Origin: Chersky-840 sp963811775
Lineage (GTDB): Bacteria > Actinomycetota > Acidimicrobiia > Acidimicrobiales > UBA8190
Assembly: GCA_963811775.1 (NCBI GenBank)
Contig: CAWESO010000002.1
Coordinates: forward strand, 434,001-498,000
Reading direction: 5' to 3'
Length of the DNA: 64,000 nucleotides
The notes under the pieces were generated by a model. It was given only the letters and a program-made list of their open reading frames with translations, made no database searches and was not told the DNA's origin. The position numbers were made by a program, and so were the translations under genes. Positions 34,707 to 45,351 of this stretch are shown piece by piece. The number at the start of each line of letters is the position of its first letter. Position 1 is the stretch's first letter.

Positions 34707-35579
34707 ATGGAAGGACTCATTGCGGGAATTGTCATCATCGGGGTGCTCGCGCTCATCGTTCTTGCGCTCGCTCTTCACATCGTGCGGCAGTATGAAAAGG
34801 GTGTCGTCTTCCGTTTCGGCCGCATCATCGGTGAGAGGGGTCCGGGGCTCGTCGTAATCGTGCCTTTCATCAACGTATTGCGGAAGGTGTCGTTTCGAAT
34901 TGTGACGATGCCGATTCAGTCGCAAGGCATCATCACTCGCGACAACGTGAGCGTTGACGTCTCCGCTGTCGCATATTTCCGAATCATCGATGCGACGAAA
35001 TCTGTCGTCGCAATCGAAAGTGTCGAAGCTGCCATCAACCAGATCGCCCAAACCACGCTGCGCAAAGTCGTCGGCCAGCACACGCTTGACGAGATTCTCG
35101 CCGAGACCGATCGCATCAATGTGGACATCAAGGAGATCCTCGAGGCTGAGACTTTCGATTGGGGCGTGCTCGTGACAATCGTCGAGCTCAAGGACATTCA
35201 GCTGCCGGAAACGATGAAGCGGGCCATGGCGCGCCAAGCGGAGGCAGAACGGGAGAAGCGGGCGAAGATCATCGCCGCTGAAGGTGAGTACCTCGCCGCC
35301 TCTGCTCTCGGGGATGCTGCGGACATCATGATGGCGCACCCCCTCGCGCTTCAGCTTCGCAATCTGCAGACATTGATAGAAATCGGTGTGGACAAGAACA
35401 CGACCGTTGTGTTTCCCGGACCACTCATGAGCACGATCCAGGAGATGGGCGCCTTCCTTTCCCGGGAGACAAGCGCCGCCGCGAAGCTGGTGGATCCTTC
35501 GGTCTCCGATCGGGTGTCGAAACCAGCAAAGGGGAACGGAGCCCGACCTTCATCTGCAGAGGCTTCCCCGAGTGCTTGA
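34707..35579 (+). CDS. SPFH/stomatin-like membrane protein
   Basis: 290 residues from ATG 34707 with CAGAGGAGAA upstream. One N-terminal membrane segment (GLIAGIVIIGVLALIVLALA), then the SPFH domain: VVFRFGRIIGERGPGLVVIV, SVDVSAVAYFRI, QTTLRKVVGQHTLDEILAET and FDWGVLVTIVELKDIQLPE. A helical C-terminal part (AMARQAEAEREKRAKII) assembles oligomers. Slipin-type proteins organise membrane microdomains and are often paired with an NfeD partner protease, which is absent here. Codon use is less GC-rich than the neighbours, consistent with transfer. Confidence 0.93.
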   Translation: MEGLIAGIVIIGVLALIVLALALHIVRQYEKGVVFRFGRIIGERGPGLVVIVPFINVLRKVSFRIVTMPIQSQGIITRDNVSVDVSAVAYFRIIDATKSVVAIESVEAAINQIAQTTLRKVVGQHTLDEILAETDRINVDIKEILEAETFDWGVLVTIVELKDIQLPETMKRAMARQAEAEREKRAKIIAAEGEYLAASALGDAADIMMAHPLALQLRNLQTLIEIGVDKNTTVVFPGPLMSTIQEMGAFLSRETSAAAKLVDPSVSDRVSKPAKGNGARPSSAEASPSA

Positions 35580-35905
35580 TTGGGGATACCAGACGCCCTA
35601 ATCGAGAGGTTCGGTGGTCGACGACGACGCCGTCTTGCACGAACTGCTCCGCGCCGTGGGCATTGAGGTGGAGATCGTGCCGCTGTGCTTCTGCGTTGGG
35701 CCTACTGCCGGGTCTGCGGTGTGTCCTGAAAGGAGAGTGGTGGCGATGTAGGAGGTCGTCGGCACGAACCGTGCTGTGCCAGTGATGGAGGTGTGGCCCT
35801 CCGGGTTCGCCGTGTAGGCGGGGATCCCAAACCACCGCAAGCTGCGTCGGTTAAGAGCCGAGGTGGTGAGCGTTGCGGCAAAAGACCCGCTACCAGCGGG
35901 TTCAG
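35580..35905. other. Gap between SPFH gene and group II intron
   Basis: No coding frame with support. The exact 5' end of the intron is uncertain, so part of this may be intron RNA. Confidence 0.4.
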
Positions 35906-36273
35906 GTGTGCGACGAGAAGACGAACATGTGTGAACCACTGCTGACGCATCGTGAGGCAAAACGATGGCACCAAAACCGGGGGAGCGCAGACCTCCCGGG
36001 ACAAAGGCACACCCGTGGTGGCGTGCTCTCAGCCAGGGGGCGGCCTGCATGTTGCCCTGGCGGTGTCCGGTGTAGAGGTGGCGTGAGCTCGTCGCAGGTG
36101 CTGGCATGGAACAGGAGAACCAGTCGTCTCGATACCGGTCCGGTCGTGCAACTGGGCGCAGAGCCCCCCGACCGGCGAGAGGGAGGACCCCGAGGGGCGA
36201 ACACCGTGAGGGGCAGAGTACCGATGCGAGGCACTGGGACGGGACGGCTCGTAGTAGTGATGAAGGTCCTGTA

Positions 36274-37614
36274 ATGGGGCTGGAGCGAAGGGGCCGTGCA
36301 GACCAGGGTCAGTCCGAGGTCAACCCTGTTGGGGAGGAGCCGAGGAAGAGACCCGAGCCGAAGGTGAAGTCGTTTGAGATCCAAAAGCGCCTCGTTTACG
36401 GGGCGTGGGAGAAGGTCCGGGCCAACCAAGGGGCGCCGGGCGTGGACGCTGTCAGCATCGAGCTGTTCCAAGAGCGGTTGCGGGACAACCTCTACAAGCT
36501 GTGGAACAGGATGAGTTCAGGGAGCTACTTCCCTGGCCCGGTGCGGGGAGTGGAGATACCGAAGGATCATGGCGCTGGAGTCCGTCTGCTCGGTGTGCCG
36601 AACACGGTGGATCGGGTAGCGCAGACTGCGGCGGCGATGCGGCTGGAGGAGAGGCTGGAGCCGATCTTCCACCCGGACAGTTATGGCTATCGTCCTGGGC
36701 GATCTGCCCATGATGCCCTGGCCGTGACCCGTCGACGGTGTTGGGAACAGGACTGGGTGTTGGACATCGACGTCCGGGCCTTTTTCGACAGCGTTCCCCA
36801 TGATCTGTTGCTCAAAGCGGTCGCTCACCACGCCGACGAGCGATGGCTCCTGCTCTACATCGAACGGTGGCTCAAAGCCCCCATGCAGATGCCGGACGGG
36901 ACCGTCGTCGCACGGGAGAAGGGGACCCCACAGGGTTCTCCGATCTCGCCTGTTTTGGCCAACCTGTTCATGCACTATGCGTTCGACCGTTTCATGGACC
37001 GGGAGTTCCCGGACTGTGGCTTCGAGCGTTATGCAGACGACATCGTGGCCCACTGTGACACCGAGGAACAGGCCCGAACGCTTCGGGCCGCCATCGCCGA
37101 GCGACTCGGGGCCCTCGGCCTCGAGCTGCATCCCGAGAAGACGAAGATCGTGTATTGCAAAGACGCGAACCGCCGGGGAACCTTCGAGCACACCAGCTTC
37201 GACTTCCTCGGCTACACCTTCCGGGCTCGCCATGCTCTTGGCCCTAAGGGGGTCTTTGTGGCCTTCTTGCCGGCCATCAGCACCAAGGCGCGCACGGCCA
37301 TCGGCCAGAAGATCAGGGCCTGGCACCTCAATCGTCGCAGTGGCACGGACCTGTCCGGCCTCGCTCAGGAGATCAACCCTCAGGTCCGAGGCTGGATCAA
37401 CTATTACGGAGCCTTCTACCGCTCCGAGTTGCGCTTCCTCGCATGGCGCATCAACGATCACCTGATCCGATGGGCCATGCAAAAGTTCAAGCGATTCAGA
37501 GGCAATTTCGCCCGGGCGTTGGCGTGGCTGGGAAGGGTTTGCCAGCACCAGCCGACACTCTTTGCCCACTGGCAGCTCGCATTCACCGGAGGCCGGACTG
37601 TGGGGGCCGGATGA
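36274..37614 (+). CDS. ltrA: Group II intron reverse transcriptase/maturase
   Basis: 446 residues from ATG 36274; the longer frame from 36106 reads ribozyme sequence. RT motifs in order: RANQGAPGVDAVSIELF (RT0), PKDHGAGVRLLGVPNTVDRV, FHPDSYGYRPGRSAHDAL, LDIDVRAFFDSVPHDLL (first catalytic Asp), KGTPQGSPISPVLANLFMHY and the active site RYADDIV at about residues 251-257. A maturase (GIIM) domain follows with VRGWINYYGAFYRSEL. No C-terminal HNH endonuclease is present, so mobility would rely on nicks at replication forks (inference). The ORF looks intact. Confidence 0.95.
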   Translation: MGLERRGRADQGQSEVNPVGEEPRKRPEPKVKSFEIQKRLVYGAWEKVRANQGAPGVDAVSIELFQERLRDNLYKLWNRMSSGSYFPGPVRGVEIPKDHGAGVRLLGVPNTVDRVAQTAAAMRLEERLEPIFHPDSYGYRPGRSAHDALAVTRRRCWEQDWVLDIDVRAFFDSVPHDLLLKAVAHHADERWLLLYIERWLKAPMQMPDGTVVAREKGTPQGSPISPVLANLFMHYAFDRFMDREFPDCGFERYADDIVAHCDTEEQARTLRAAIAERLGALGLELHPEKTKIVYCKDANRRGTFEHTSFDFLGYTFRARHALGPKGVFVAFLPAISTKARTAIGQKIRAWHLNRRSGTDLSGLAQEINPQVRGWINYYGAFYRSELRFLAWRINDHLIRWAMQKFKRFRGNFARALAWLGRVCQHQPTLFAHWQLAFTGGRTVGAG

Positions 37615-37638
37615 CGGGAGACTGTCACGTCCGGTCCT
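37604..37638 (+). ncRNA. Group II intron domain V
   Basis: GGGCCGGATGAC, then GGGAGACTGTCACGTCCGGT, forms the catalytic helix: CCGGATGAC pairs with GTCACGTCCGG around the bulge and a GAGA-type loop. It begins inside the last codons of the maturase gene, as is usual. Confidence 0.85.
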
Positions 37639-37822
37639 GAGAGCGGCGGGGGGTGAGAACCCCCCCGCCGACTCACCCGACCCTACGCCCGACCGGTCCT
37701 GAGTGAGCGATAATGCTCAGTGCCGCGAAGAGCGAGCGGCCGAGCGCCCGAGGCCCTTTGTCCCTGGCCAATACGAGTATCTGCCCTCATGATTGGGATA
37801 TGGCCCCAAAGAGGAGGCGCTG

Positions 37823-39567
<1,745 letters not shown>

Positions 39568-40158
39568 GAGCGCGCCGGCTTCCGCGCTATTTCATTCCTT
39601 TCATTCGAGACGTCGCCCTACGTGCCGGTCGGGCACGTGTTCCCCGCATGCCTTCTTGCCAACCCATTTTGAAATGCCTGTGGAGTGTGGGGAACAAGGC
39701 TCCGAGCTGTCCGATAATGAGCGGCCTTCAAGGTCCTGTCGCCCACTCTGGCCGGTCCGCCGGTCATCTGTGGGTCGCGGTCGGCCGTCGTGTTGCTTCT
39801 TCCCGTCGTCCAGCTTCCGGTTTGCTCCGTAGGCCCCTGCTCTTCTTTGTGCCAACCTCTAACGGCCGCTCCCGTCCCGCACCACGGTAACCGGGCATGG
39901 GGCGTGGCCGGCACAGTGCTCGCTGACTGACCCGAGGAGCATGCCGGTGAACTCATGACCCTGCTGCCCACGACGAGACATCGTGCAACAGCTTCTCACC
40001 ATCGATCCCGGGCGCTCCGTTGTTCGCTTTGGGGACCAGCCCATCCGGTTCCATGGGCAGAACACATAGGGCACGGTAAGGGCACGCCGCGCGCGCAAGA
40101 CCCGGAGATCCGCAATCGCCCAATCGGATGACGCCCACTTCGTACCGGGCACGGGTTC
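39568..40158. other. Gap with gene remnants
   Basis: No intact gene. It contains a universal stress protein C-terminal remnant (39859-39990) and, just beyond on the same strand, a frame with KANNGAPGIDGEKLL (about 39990-40035) that resembles the RT0 motif of group II intron reverse transcriptases. 39568-39858 shows nothing recognisable. Confidence 0.5.
39859..39990 (-). pseudogene. Universal stress protein C-terminal remnant
   Basis: The frame ends HEFTGMLLGSVSEHCAGHAP, then CPVTVVRDGSGR, the ATP-binding signature G-x2-G-x9-GS and C-terminus of UspA-type domains. VVGSR, which should precede it, lies in another frame one base off. No N-terminal half is present. A dead fragment. Confidence 0.65.
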
Positions 40159-41490
40159 TCATGGGCGAACAGGAGGTGGCATTGGCGCAGCGATTTCGAT
40201 CGGGGCATCGAGACGGAGGCGCACGCCGAACAACCCGACGTTCCCGTGCTCGCGCTCCCACCCGCCGACGATCACGGCCCTGCAGCTCGCCTCGCCCGAG
40301 CGTTCGATGGCGGCGATGACCACGTCCCGATAGCGCCTCGCGTCGGGCCGCGAGAGGTGCCCCACCGTACGTCCGCCGATGGTCACGACGATGGCCTCGG
40401 GGTCGGCGGAGTTGACCGGCTCGGGGAGGAGGCGGGCGACCTGTTCCATCCGCACGCCGCCGTAGTGACGCCTGCCCCCGGTGAGCTCGAGGAGCGCGTC
40501 CTGGTGGTGAGATTCCCCCACGACCCGTACTTCGGTGGTGCCCGGCAGGGTGAGGGTGGTCGGTGGCACGGACGACGTGGGAAGGTCCGCGCCGGCTCGT
40601 TCACGCGTGGGTGCGAGTCGACGTGGCATGTCCACGAGCCGGCGAAGCCGGCCGCTCCCGCCGCCCCGTCCGCACCCGAAGCAGTAGAAGCGGCACCCCT
40701 CGGCGTCGATGTGAAGCGAGGGGTGGTGGTCGGGATGGAACGGGCACAGGTAGTTGTGGTCGCCTGGACGAAGCTCGATGCCGACCCGGGCCCACAGCGC
40801 CGCGAACTCGGCCCGCTCGCCGTCGGTGCGCACCGGCACCGGGCGCGGCGCCCTACCCGCTGTGGAGAGAGGGGGGGCCGACTCCTGAGCCATCGCCTGG
40901 ATCCACCACGGCAGGTCGGCTACGGGAACGTCGCCCGGTGCGCACCCCGCCTCCCAGGCATAGGCGCGGCCCGAGACGTGGGCACTGGGCGGGCAGACCA
41001 CGAGCCCGCTGTCACCCTTGACGTCGAGTCCCGGAGCGATCGACCGGCATGGGACGACGGTCCCGGGATGGCGGAAATAGAGGTGCTGGCCGCCGCCCCC
41101 GGTGAGCGACTCGACGGTGTGCGGCACTGGGCCGTAGATGGTCTCCAGGGCGGCGAGCGACTCTCCCCCGCCGTGGCGAGGGTCGACGTCGAGCACCACC
41201 AGTCCGGAGACCTTGCCGGTGACGACGCCCACGTTGGCCTCGGGCCACCGTCGCCACCACCGCCGGACCTGCTCGGGACCGGCGGGGTCGTGCATGCGTC
41301 GCTTCCAGGCGATATGCGTGTGCTTGCCGGGCGCTGGGCACGAGGAGTGGCCGCACGAACAGCGGCCCGCAGTCGCGCTGTGCATTGGGAGCACCGACCA
41401 CCCCCGGCCCACCGCATCGAGTGCGGCACGGACTCGGGGTGTCTGGGTCCTCGTCACCGTGGAGTCCACGACCACAGCGTCGCCCATCAT
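40159..41490 (-). CDS. Prim-Pol/CHC2 zinc finger/HIRAN-like fusion protein
   Basis: 443 residues. Residues about 18-200 are a bifunctional primase-polymerase domain: CSCGHSSCPAPGKHT, VGVVTGKVSGLVVLDVDPRH (Asp 101 and Asp 103, the metal site), SLTGGGGQHLYFRH (His 136) and DVKGDSGLVVCPPSAH. Residues about 240-280 form a DnaG-type CHC2 zinc ribbon: HNYLCPFHPDHHPSLHID, then FYCFGCGRGG. The C-terminal 110 residues (VRVVGESHHQDALLELTGG, then VTIGGRTVGHLSRPDARRY) resemble HIRAN domains that bind DNA ends. Prim-Pol proteins are typical of plasmids, phages and integrated elements, where they prime replication. No helicase is fused or adjacent. Role as a replication or repair primase of a mobile element is inference. 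Confidence 0.85.
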   Translation of the reverse strand: MMGDAVVVDSTVTRTQTPRVRAALDAVGRGWSVLPMHSATAGRCSCGHSSCPAPGKHTHIAWKRRMHDPAGPEQVRRWWRRWPEANVGVVTGKVSGLVVLDVDPRHGGGESLAALETIYGPVPHTVESLTGGGGQHLYFRHPGTVVPCRSIAPGLDVKGDSGLVVCPPSAHVSGRAYAWEAGCAPGDVPVADLPWWIQAMAQESAPPLSTAGRAPRPVPVRTDGERAEFAALWARVGIELRPGDHNYLCPFHPDHHPSLHIDAEGCRFYCFGCGRGGGSGRLRRLVDMPRRLAPTRERAGADLPTSSVPPTTLTLPGTTEVRVVGESHHQDALLELTGGRRHYGGVRMEQVARLLPEPVNSADPEAIVVTIGGRTVGHLSRPDARRYRDVVIAAIERSGEASCRAVIVGGWEREHGNVGLFGVRLRLDAPIEIAAPMPPPVRP

Positions 41491-41587
41491 CGGTACGAGA
41501 CCCAGAGGAGGAAGTCCCGGACCCGATGCCCTCTCGCCGTCACCGACGAGGTTCGAGGGGCGTCACCGGCGCCGATGGACGACGTGC

Positions 41588-42352
41588 TCAGAGCGACCCA
41601 GCGTCGTGCTGGGCGCGGCGGATGTCCTCCACCAGGGCGACGAGGCGGTCGTAGTGCGACCCCTGCCAGAAGATCCGGCCGCAGTCCGGACACGTCCAGA
41701 AGTCGTCGTAGTCCTGGCGCGTCCGGGGCGGCAGACGGTGTTCCACCTCCGCCTTCACCACGGGCTCGAGCACGCCATTGCACGCAAGGCATCGGCCGAA
41801 CGGGGCGATGGCCCCGAACAGGTCGAAGCGGTGCAGGATCTCGACGATCTGGCGACGGCGGTCGGTGTTCCGCACGAGATAGCCGTGGGTGACCTTGGCG
41901 CGCTTCAGAAGGCCGCGATCCCTGGTGAGGAGGATCCGCTTCTCATCCACTGCAATCGCCGCCAGCTCATCGTCAGTGGCGTCGTTGCGCCATACGGAAT
42001 CGAAGCCGAGGAGCCGCAGGATCCGGGCGAGCCGACCGAGATGGACATCCAGGACGAACCGCGGCTCGCGCAGCGGTCTCGGGCGCAGTCGCACGAGCGG
42101 TGACACATCCAGCGCCTCGAACACCGGGTACACGCTCACGCGGTCGCCCTCACCCACCTGGAGCCCGAAGTCGACGGACTCGCCGTTCACCAGGATCACG
42201 TCGATCTCGGTGTGTGGCACCCCCAACGACTCCGCCAGGTCCTTGACCGTGGTGCCGGCGGCCACGTCCAGCGTGATCGGCCGGCCGCGCCGGTCCGGCG
42301 GCAGGAAGTCGTTCAACTCGGCGTAGAAGCGGACGTCGACCCGGTGGGGCAT
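41588..42352 (-). CDS. Mut7-C RNase domain protein with ubiquitin-like N-terminus
   Basis: Start chosen at ATG 42352 (PHRVDVRFYAELNDFLPPD), 254 residues; a longer frame to 42475 is less likely. Residues 1-80 are the ubiquitin/ThiS-like Mut7-C_ub domain (ITLDVAAGTTVKDLAESLGV). Residues about 95-245 are the Mut7-C PIN-like RNase domain: FVLDVHLGRLARILRLLGFD (first Asp), KRILLTRDRGLLKRAKV, and a zinc ribbon with CLACNG and CPDCGRIFWQGSHYDR. It probably cuts RNA in the cytosol; substrates unknown. Its 3' end and downstream sequence are duplicated at 21340-21559. The Prim-Pol fusion gene begins 97 bases downstream on the same strand. Confidence 0.9.
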   Translation of the reverse strand: MPHRVDVRFYAELNDFLPPDRRGRPITLDVAAGTTVKDLAESLGVPHTEIDVILVNGESVDFGLQVGEGDRVSVYPVFEALDVSPLVRLRPRPLREPRFVLDVHLGRLARILRLLGFDSVWRNDATDDELAAIAVDEKRILLTRDRGLLKRAKVTHGYLVRNTDRRRQIVEILHRFDLFGAIAPFGRCLACNGVLEPVVKAEVEHRLPPRTRQDYDDFWTCPDCGRIFWQGSHYDRLVALVEDIRRAQHDAGSL

Positions 42353-42796
42353 CCGAACCGAGCGTAGGGGCCGTGGAGGCCGGATTCCTGCGACGTTCCG
42401 CTCAGCTCCCCGGGCCGACGCATGAGACTTTCGCCACACTCGCCGTCGATTCGCGCCCTGGCCTGCGCGGCTCACGGTCCTCTCCGCCTCGGCGCCCTCG
42501 GGCCGGACCTCGTGTTCGTCGGCGATTCGGTGAACGAGGCCGGGAGCCTTCGATGTGCTCGTTCACCGAATCGCACCCAAGAGAGTCGGAGGACCCTGGT
42601 GCCGAGCCAGAGGGGTAGAACCGGAGTTGGCGCTGGCGCCGGCCGTGGCCGGGTGCCTTCGAGTTCGAAGGCCATCAAAAAGGACTCGCGCCCCTATTTG
42701 CTCTTGACGGCTTGTGTTAGGCCAAAACCACGAGGTCCTCAATGGGACAGACATGCCGGTTGGGCTCGAAAATTGGGATCGCGCGGGAGGTGGCTT
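42353..42796. other. Gap between divergent Mut7-C and stress-protein genes
   Basis: No supported gene. A small inverted repeat around TTCGGTGAACGAG and CTCGTTCACCGAA (42526-42573) could be an operator or a terminator. Confidence 0.5.
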
Positions 42797-43653
42797 GTGA
42801 ACACTGAACGCGGTGGCATAGTGCTCGCTGCTCTCAACCATACGCGGCGGTTCGGGGAGTGCTCACGACCGCCTTCGGGCTTGCCCAGATGCTCGAAGCC
42901 GACATCGAGGCTCTACATGTGTCAGAGGGGAGCGGATCAGACCGCGTGGCGCGGGGCGCCATGAAAGCCGTCGGCGTCCATCTGACCCGGAAAGCCGGAC
43001 CGGTGGCAGAAACGATCCTCGATGCCCTGGGGGACCCGGAGGTGGTCGCAGCGGTCATGGGGACTCGGGCGTGGAAGGATGGCCCTCGACCAACGGGCGG
43101 CATCGCTGCTCAGGTGATCGCGGGGATGTCCAAGCCGGTCGCCTTCGTTCCCCCCGAGGCATACCGGCTGACCCCGGACGCGCCCACGCGGCTCCTCGTT
43201 CCCCTCGATGGAGGCGTCTCTGCTTCAGCAGCGTTCCTCAATCTCGAGCGACGCCTGCTCAGTGACCCTGAACGGGAAATCACGGTTCTTCTTTCCTTTG
43301 AGAGCAACGGCAAGATGCCTCCCATGTTGGACCGTCCTACCCGTGGCCTTGCCGAATGGGGGCAAGCCTTCCTGCACCGTCACTGCCCTGGCGAGAACCG
43401 GTCGTTCGAAGCACGGACCGGAGATCCGGGGAGTGCGGTCATCGAGGTGGCCGAGAAGACCAACAGTGACCTCATCGTGCTTTCGTTCAAAGGCAACTTC
43501 GGATGGGGACACGGCTGGATTGTTCGAGAGGTGCTGGCCCGGTCTGTTGTTCCAGTTCTTCTCCTCCCGGCGCCTTTCGCCCAGCTCCCCGCCGACGTAA
43601 CAGTCACCGCGATCGAGTCAGGACACGAGCGCGAGCACATGGCTCCCCGATAG
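42797..43653 (+). pseudogene. Universal stress protein (tandem type) with a frame break near the N-terminus
   Basis: Starts at GTG 42797 with GGGAGGTGG upstream. The first 15 codons (NTERGGIVLAALNHT) are the beta-1 strand of a Usp domain, then a missing base near 42844 shifts the frame. Adding one base gives AAVRGVLTTAFGLAQMLEAD and a complete reading to 43653. The first Usp-like half ends with PVAFVPPEAYRL; the second has RLLVPLDGGVSASAAFLNLE, SDLIVLSFKGNFGWGHGWIV and SVVPVLLLP. The ATP-binding glycine motif is degenerate. About 285 residues if repaired. Stress-linked context: an Hsp20 gene follows. Confidence 0.75.
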
Positions 43654-43848
43654 TCATCCTTGCGCCGGCGTCGTCGTTGATAGCGGCATGCTGCCTCGCC
43701 GTCGTCGGACGAGCCTGGATCCTTACGACTCCTTGGCTCACGTAACGACGTGGGACTTTGTGCTCTGGAACGGCGACCGGTTTCAGCGTATCCTGGAATT
43801 AAAGCTGGACGATGAGGCCCCAAAGCAGCGCGAAGGAGGTGAAAGGCA

Positions 43849-44277
43849 ATGACGATGCCCGAACGGAGCCGTTTCGGATTGGATCTGACCTGGCCCGAGC
43901 GGTGGCGTCGGATGTTCGAACATTTTGACGCGGACTTCGGAGGATGGATGCGGGTGGAGGAATTCACCGACGCAGGAACTCTCGTCGTACGTGCCGAGCT
44001 GGCTGATATCGACCCCGACAGAGACGTCGAGGTAACCGTCACCGACGGGGTGCTTCACATCCGGGCCGAGCGCACCGAGAAGAAGGAGCACACAGCGAAG
44101 AGCGGGTACCGCAGCGAGTTCCGCTACGGGACCTTTGAGCGCGACGTACTCCTGCCCAAGGGTGTGACTTCTGATGACGTGTCGGCGAGCTACACCGACG
44201 GGATCTTGGAGGTGCGGGTGCCGATGCCCAAGGTGACAACGCCGGAGGCCACGAAGGTGGCGATTACGCACGGCTGA
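43849..44277 (+). CDS. Small heat-shock protein (Hsp20/alpha-crystallin)
   Basis: 142 residues from ATG 43849 with a perfect AAGGAGGTGA eight bases upstream. The alpha-crystallin domain spans about residues 40-130: LVVRAELADIDPDRDVEVTV, DGVLHIRAERTEKKE, FRYGTFERDVLLPKGV and the YTDGILEVRVP core with the A-x3-n-G-v-L-type motif. The C-terminal extension is short, with no clear IxI motif. It is an ATP-independent holdase. No HAIR or CIRCE element is visible upstream, so regulation differs from the dnaK operon. Confidence 0.95.
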   Translation: MTMPERSRFGLDLTWPERWRRMFEHFDADFGGWMRVEEFTDAGTLVVRAELADIDPDRDVEVTVTDGVLHIRAERTEKKEHTAKSGYRSEFRYGTFERDVLLPKGVTSDDVSASYTDGILEVRVPMPKVTTPEATKVAITHG

Positions 44278-44409
44278 CGCCTCTTGGACACGAACAGTGC
44301 CCGGGTTCTCCGGGCGCTGTGGCGTCCAGGGGCTCGGCTACTCGCGACAACGCCAGGAGGGGGAGGGCAACGGGCTCGCCCCACAGAGCTGATCGGTGAT
44401 GAGCACGGA

Positions 44410-44970
44410 ATGCTGAACTCGGAACAATCGGCCGCGCCGTCATCGGCCGAGGAATTGCGTCCTCGTTCCTATACACGCGAAGAGGAAAGCGAGGCCACCC
44501 GCCTCGACCGGAACTACAACGAGATTTTGCAGGAGTTGCGCGTCGCGGAGGCGGGAGTTCAGATCCTCTTTGCCTTCCTTCTGGCTTTGGCTTTCACCCA
44601 GCGTTTCGCACGGGTAACGACCTTCGAGCGCGACATTTACTTCGCCTCGTTGCTGCTGTCAGCGGCCGCGGGAGGACTGTTGATGGCGCCGGCCGCCATG
44701 CATCGAATCATGTTCCGCCGTGGGCTCAAGGATGTCCTCGTGAATGTTGCGAGCAAGATGGCCTTGGCGGGGGTTACCGCTCTGGGGTTCGCCGTGTCCG
44801 GTTCTGTGCTGCTGGTCAGCGACGTGCTGTTTGGCCATACGGTGGCGTGGATGACCACGGCGGGGGTGGCGCTATGGTTGGGGTTCTTGTGGTATCTCCT
44901 GCCTCTGCGGATCCGAATCGTAAGCTCAAAGTCCCCCGATGACCGCGAACGGTCCGCACGACGTCGGTAG
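44410..44970 (+). CDS. DUF6328-type membrane protein
   Basis: 186 residues from ATG 44410; a longer frame from 44284 is less plausible. Residues 20-45 are soluble (EEESEATRLDRNYNEILQEL), then RVAEAGVQILFAFLLALAFT, LLLSAAAGGLLMAPAAMHRI and two more membrane segments. The pattern ELR-x2-EAGVQILFAFLL and APAAMHRxMFR fits DUF6328, small actinobacterial membrane proteins of unknown role. It follows Hsp20 on the same strand by about 130 bases. Confidence 0.75.
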   Translation: MLNSEQSAAPSSAEELRPRSYTREEESEATRLDRNYNEILQELRVAEAGVQILFAFLLALAFTQRFARVTTFERDIYFASLLLSAAAGGLLMAPAAMHRIMFRRGLKDVLVNVASKMALAGVTALGFAVSGSVLLVSDVLFGHTVAWMTTAGVALWLGFLWYLLPLRIRIVSSKSPDDRERSARRR

Positions 44971-45295
44971 GTGCCCCGCTCTGTGCAACTTGTTGGCCCC
45001 TGGTGCGAGTAGGAAAGGCAGTTCGCGCTGGGCTCTAGACCGCTCGCAACCTGCCGGTTATTCGCATCGCGTCCGTTGACACAACTGCGGGAGCGAGCCT
45101 TCCGATATCGCGCCTGCGAGCGTTCTCGACCTTAGGCGTCGCGCTCCGAGGCGGGCGTTATGGGCTGGGGGACGCGCGTCACCTTCGGCTCTCCTATATC
45201 GCTGCTACTTATCTGTGAGGGACCCGGGTCAAGGGGGCGTGGGTCCGGCGCGCCTCCTTGGGTGGTGCCACGTCAAGCCCTGGGCCGAGACGCGT
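44971..45295. other. Gap before IS630 copy 2
   Basis: No gene or RNA recognised. The left flank of the IS element. Confidence 0.5.
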
Positions 45296-45316
45296 TAAAG
45301 ACTTTTCGCTAATACC

Positions 45317-45345
45317 TTGACGTAACTACGCCATTGTGACATACT
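45317..45345 (+). promoter_or_regulatory. Promoter of IS630 transposase, copy 2
   Basis: Identical to the copy 1 promoter: TTGACG, 17 bases, CATACT, with the GTG start (45352) seven bases after the -10 box. Confidence 0.7.
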
Positions 45346-45351
45346 GGTCGT

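Larger units (their letters stand above)
35906..37681 (+). mobile_element. Group II intron (boundaries approximate)
   Basis: A GTGTGCGACG sequence at 35906 fits the GUGYG consensus at intron 5' ends; GTGCG at 35908 is the alternative. The ribozyme upstream domains are recognisable between 36050 and 36274 (GGGGCGAACACCGTGAGGGG, GTACCGATGCGAGGCACTGG and AGTAGTGATGAAGGTCCTGT), followed by the maturase ORF. Domain V lies at 37604-37638 and a domain VI-like hairpin follows (GCGGCGGGGG...CCCCCCGCCG), with a 3' end near CACCCGAC at about 37681. No host gene is obviously split. Ends are inferred by analogy. Confidence 0.8.
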
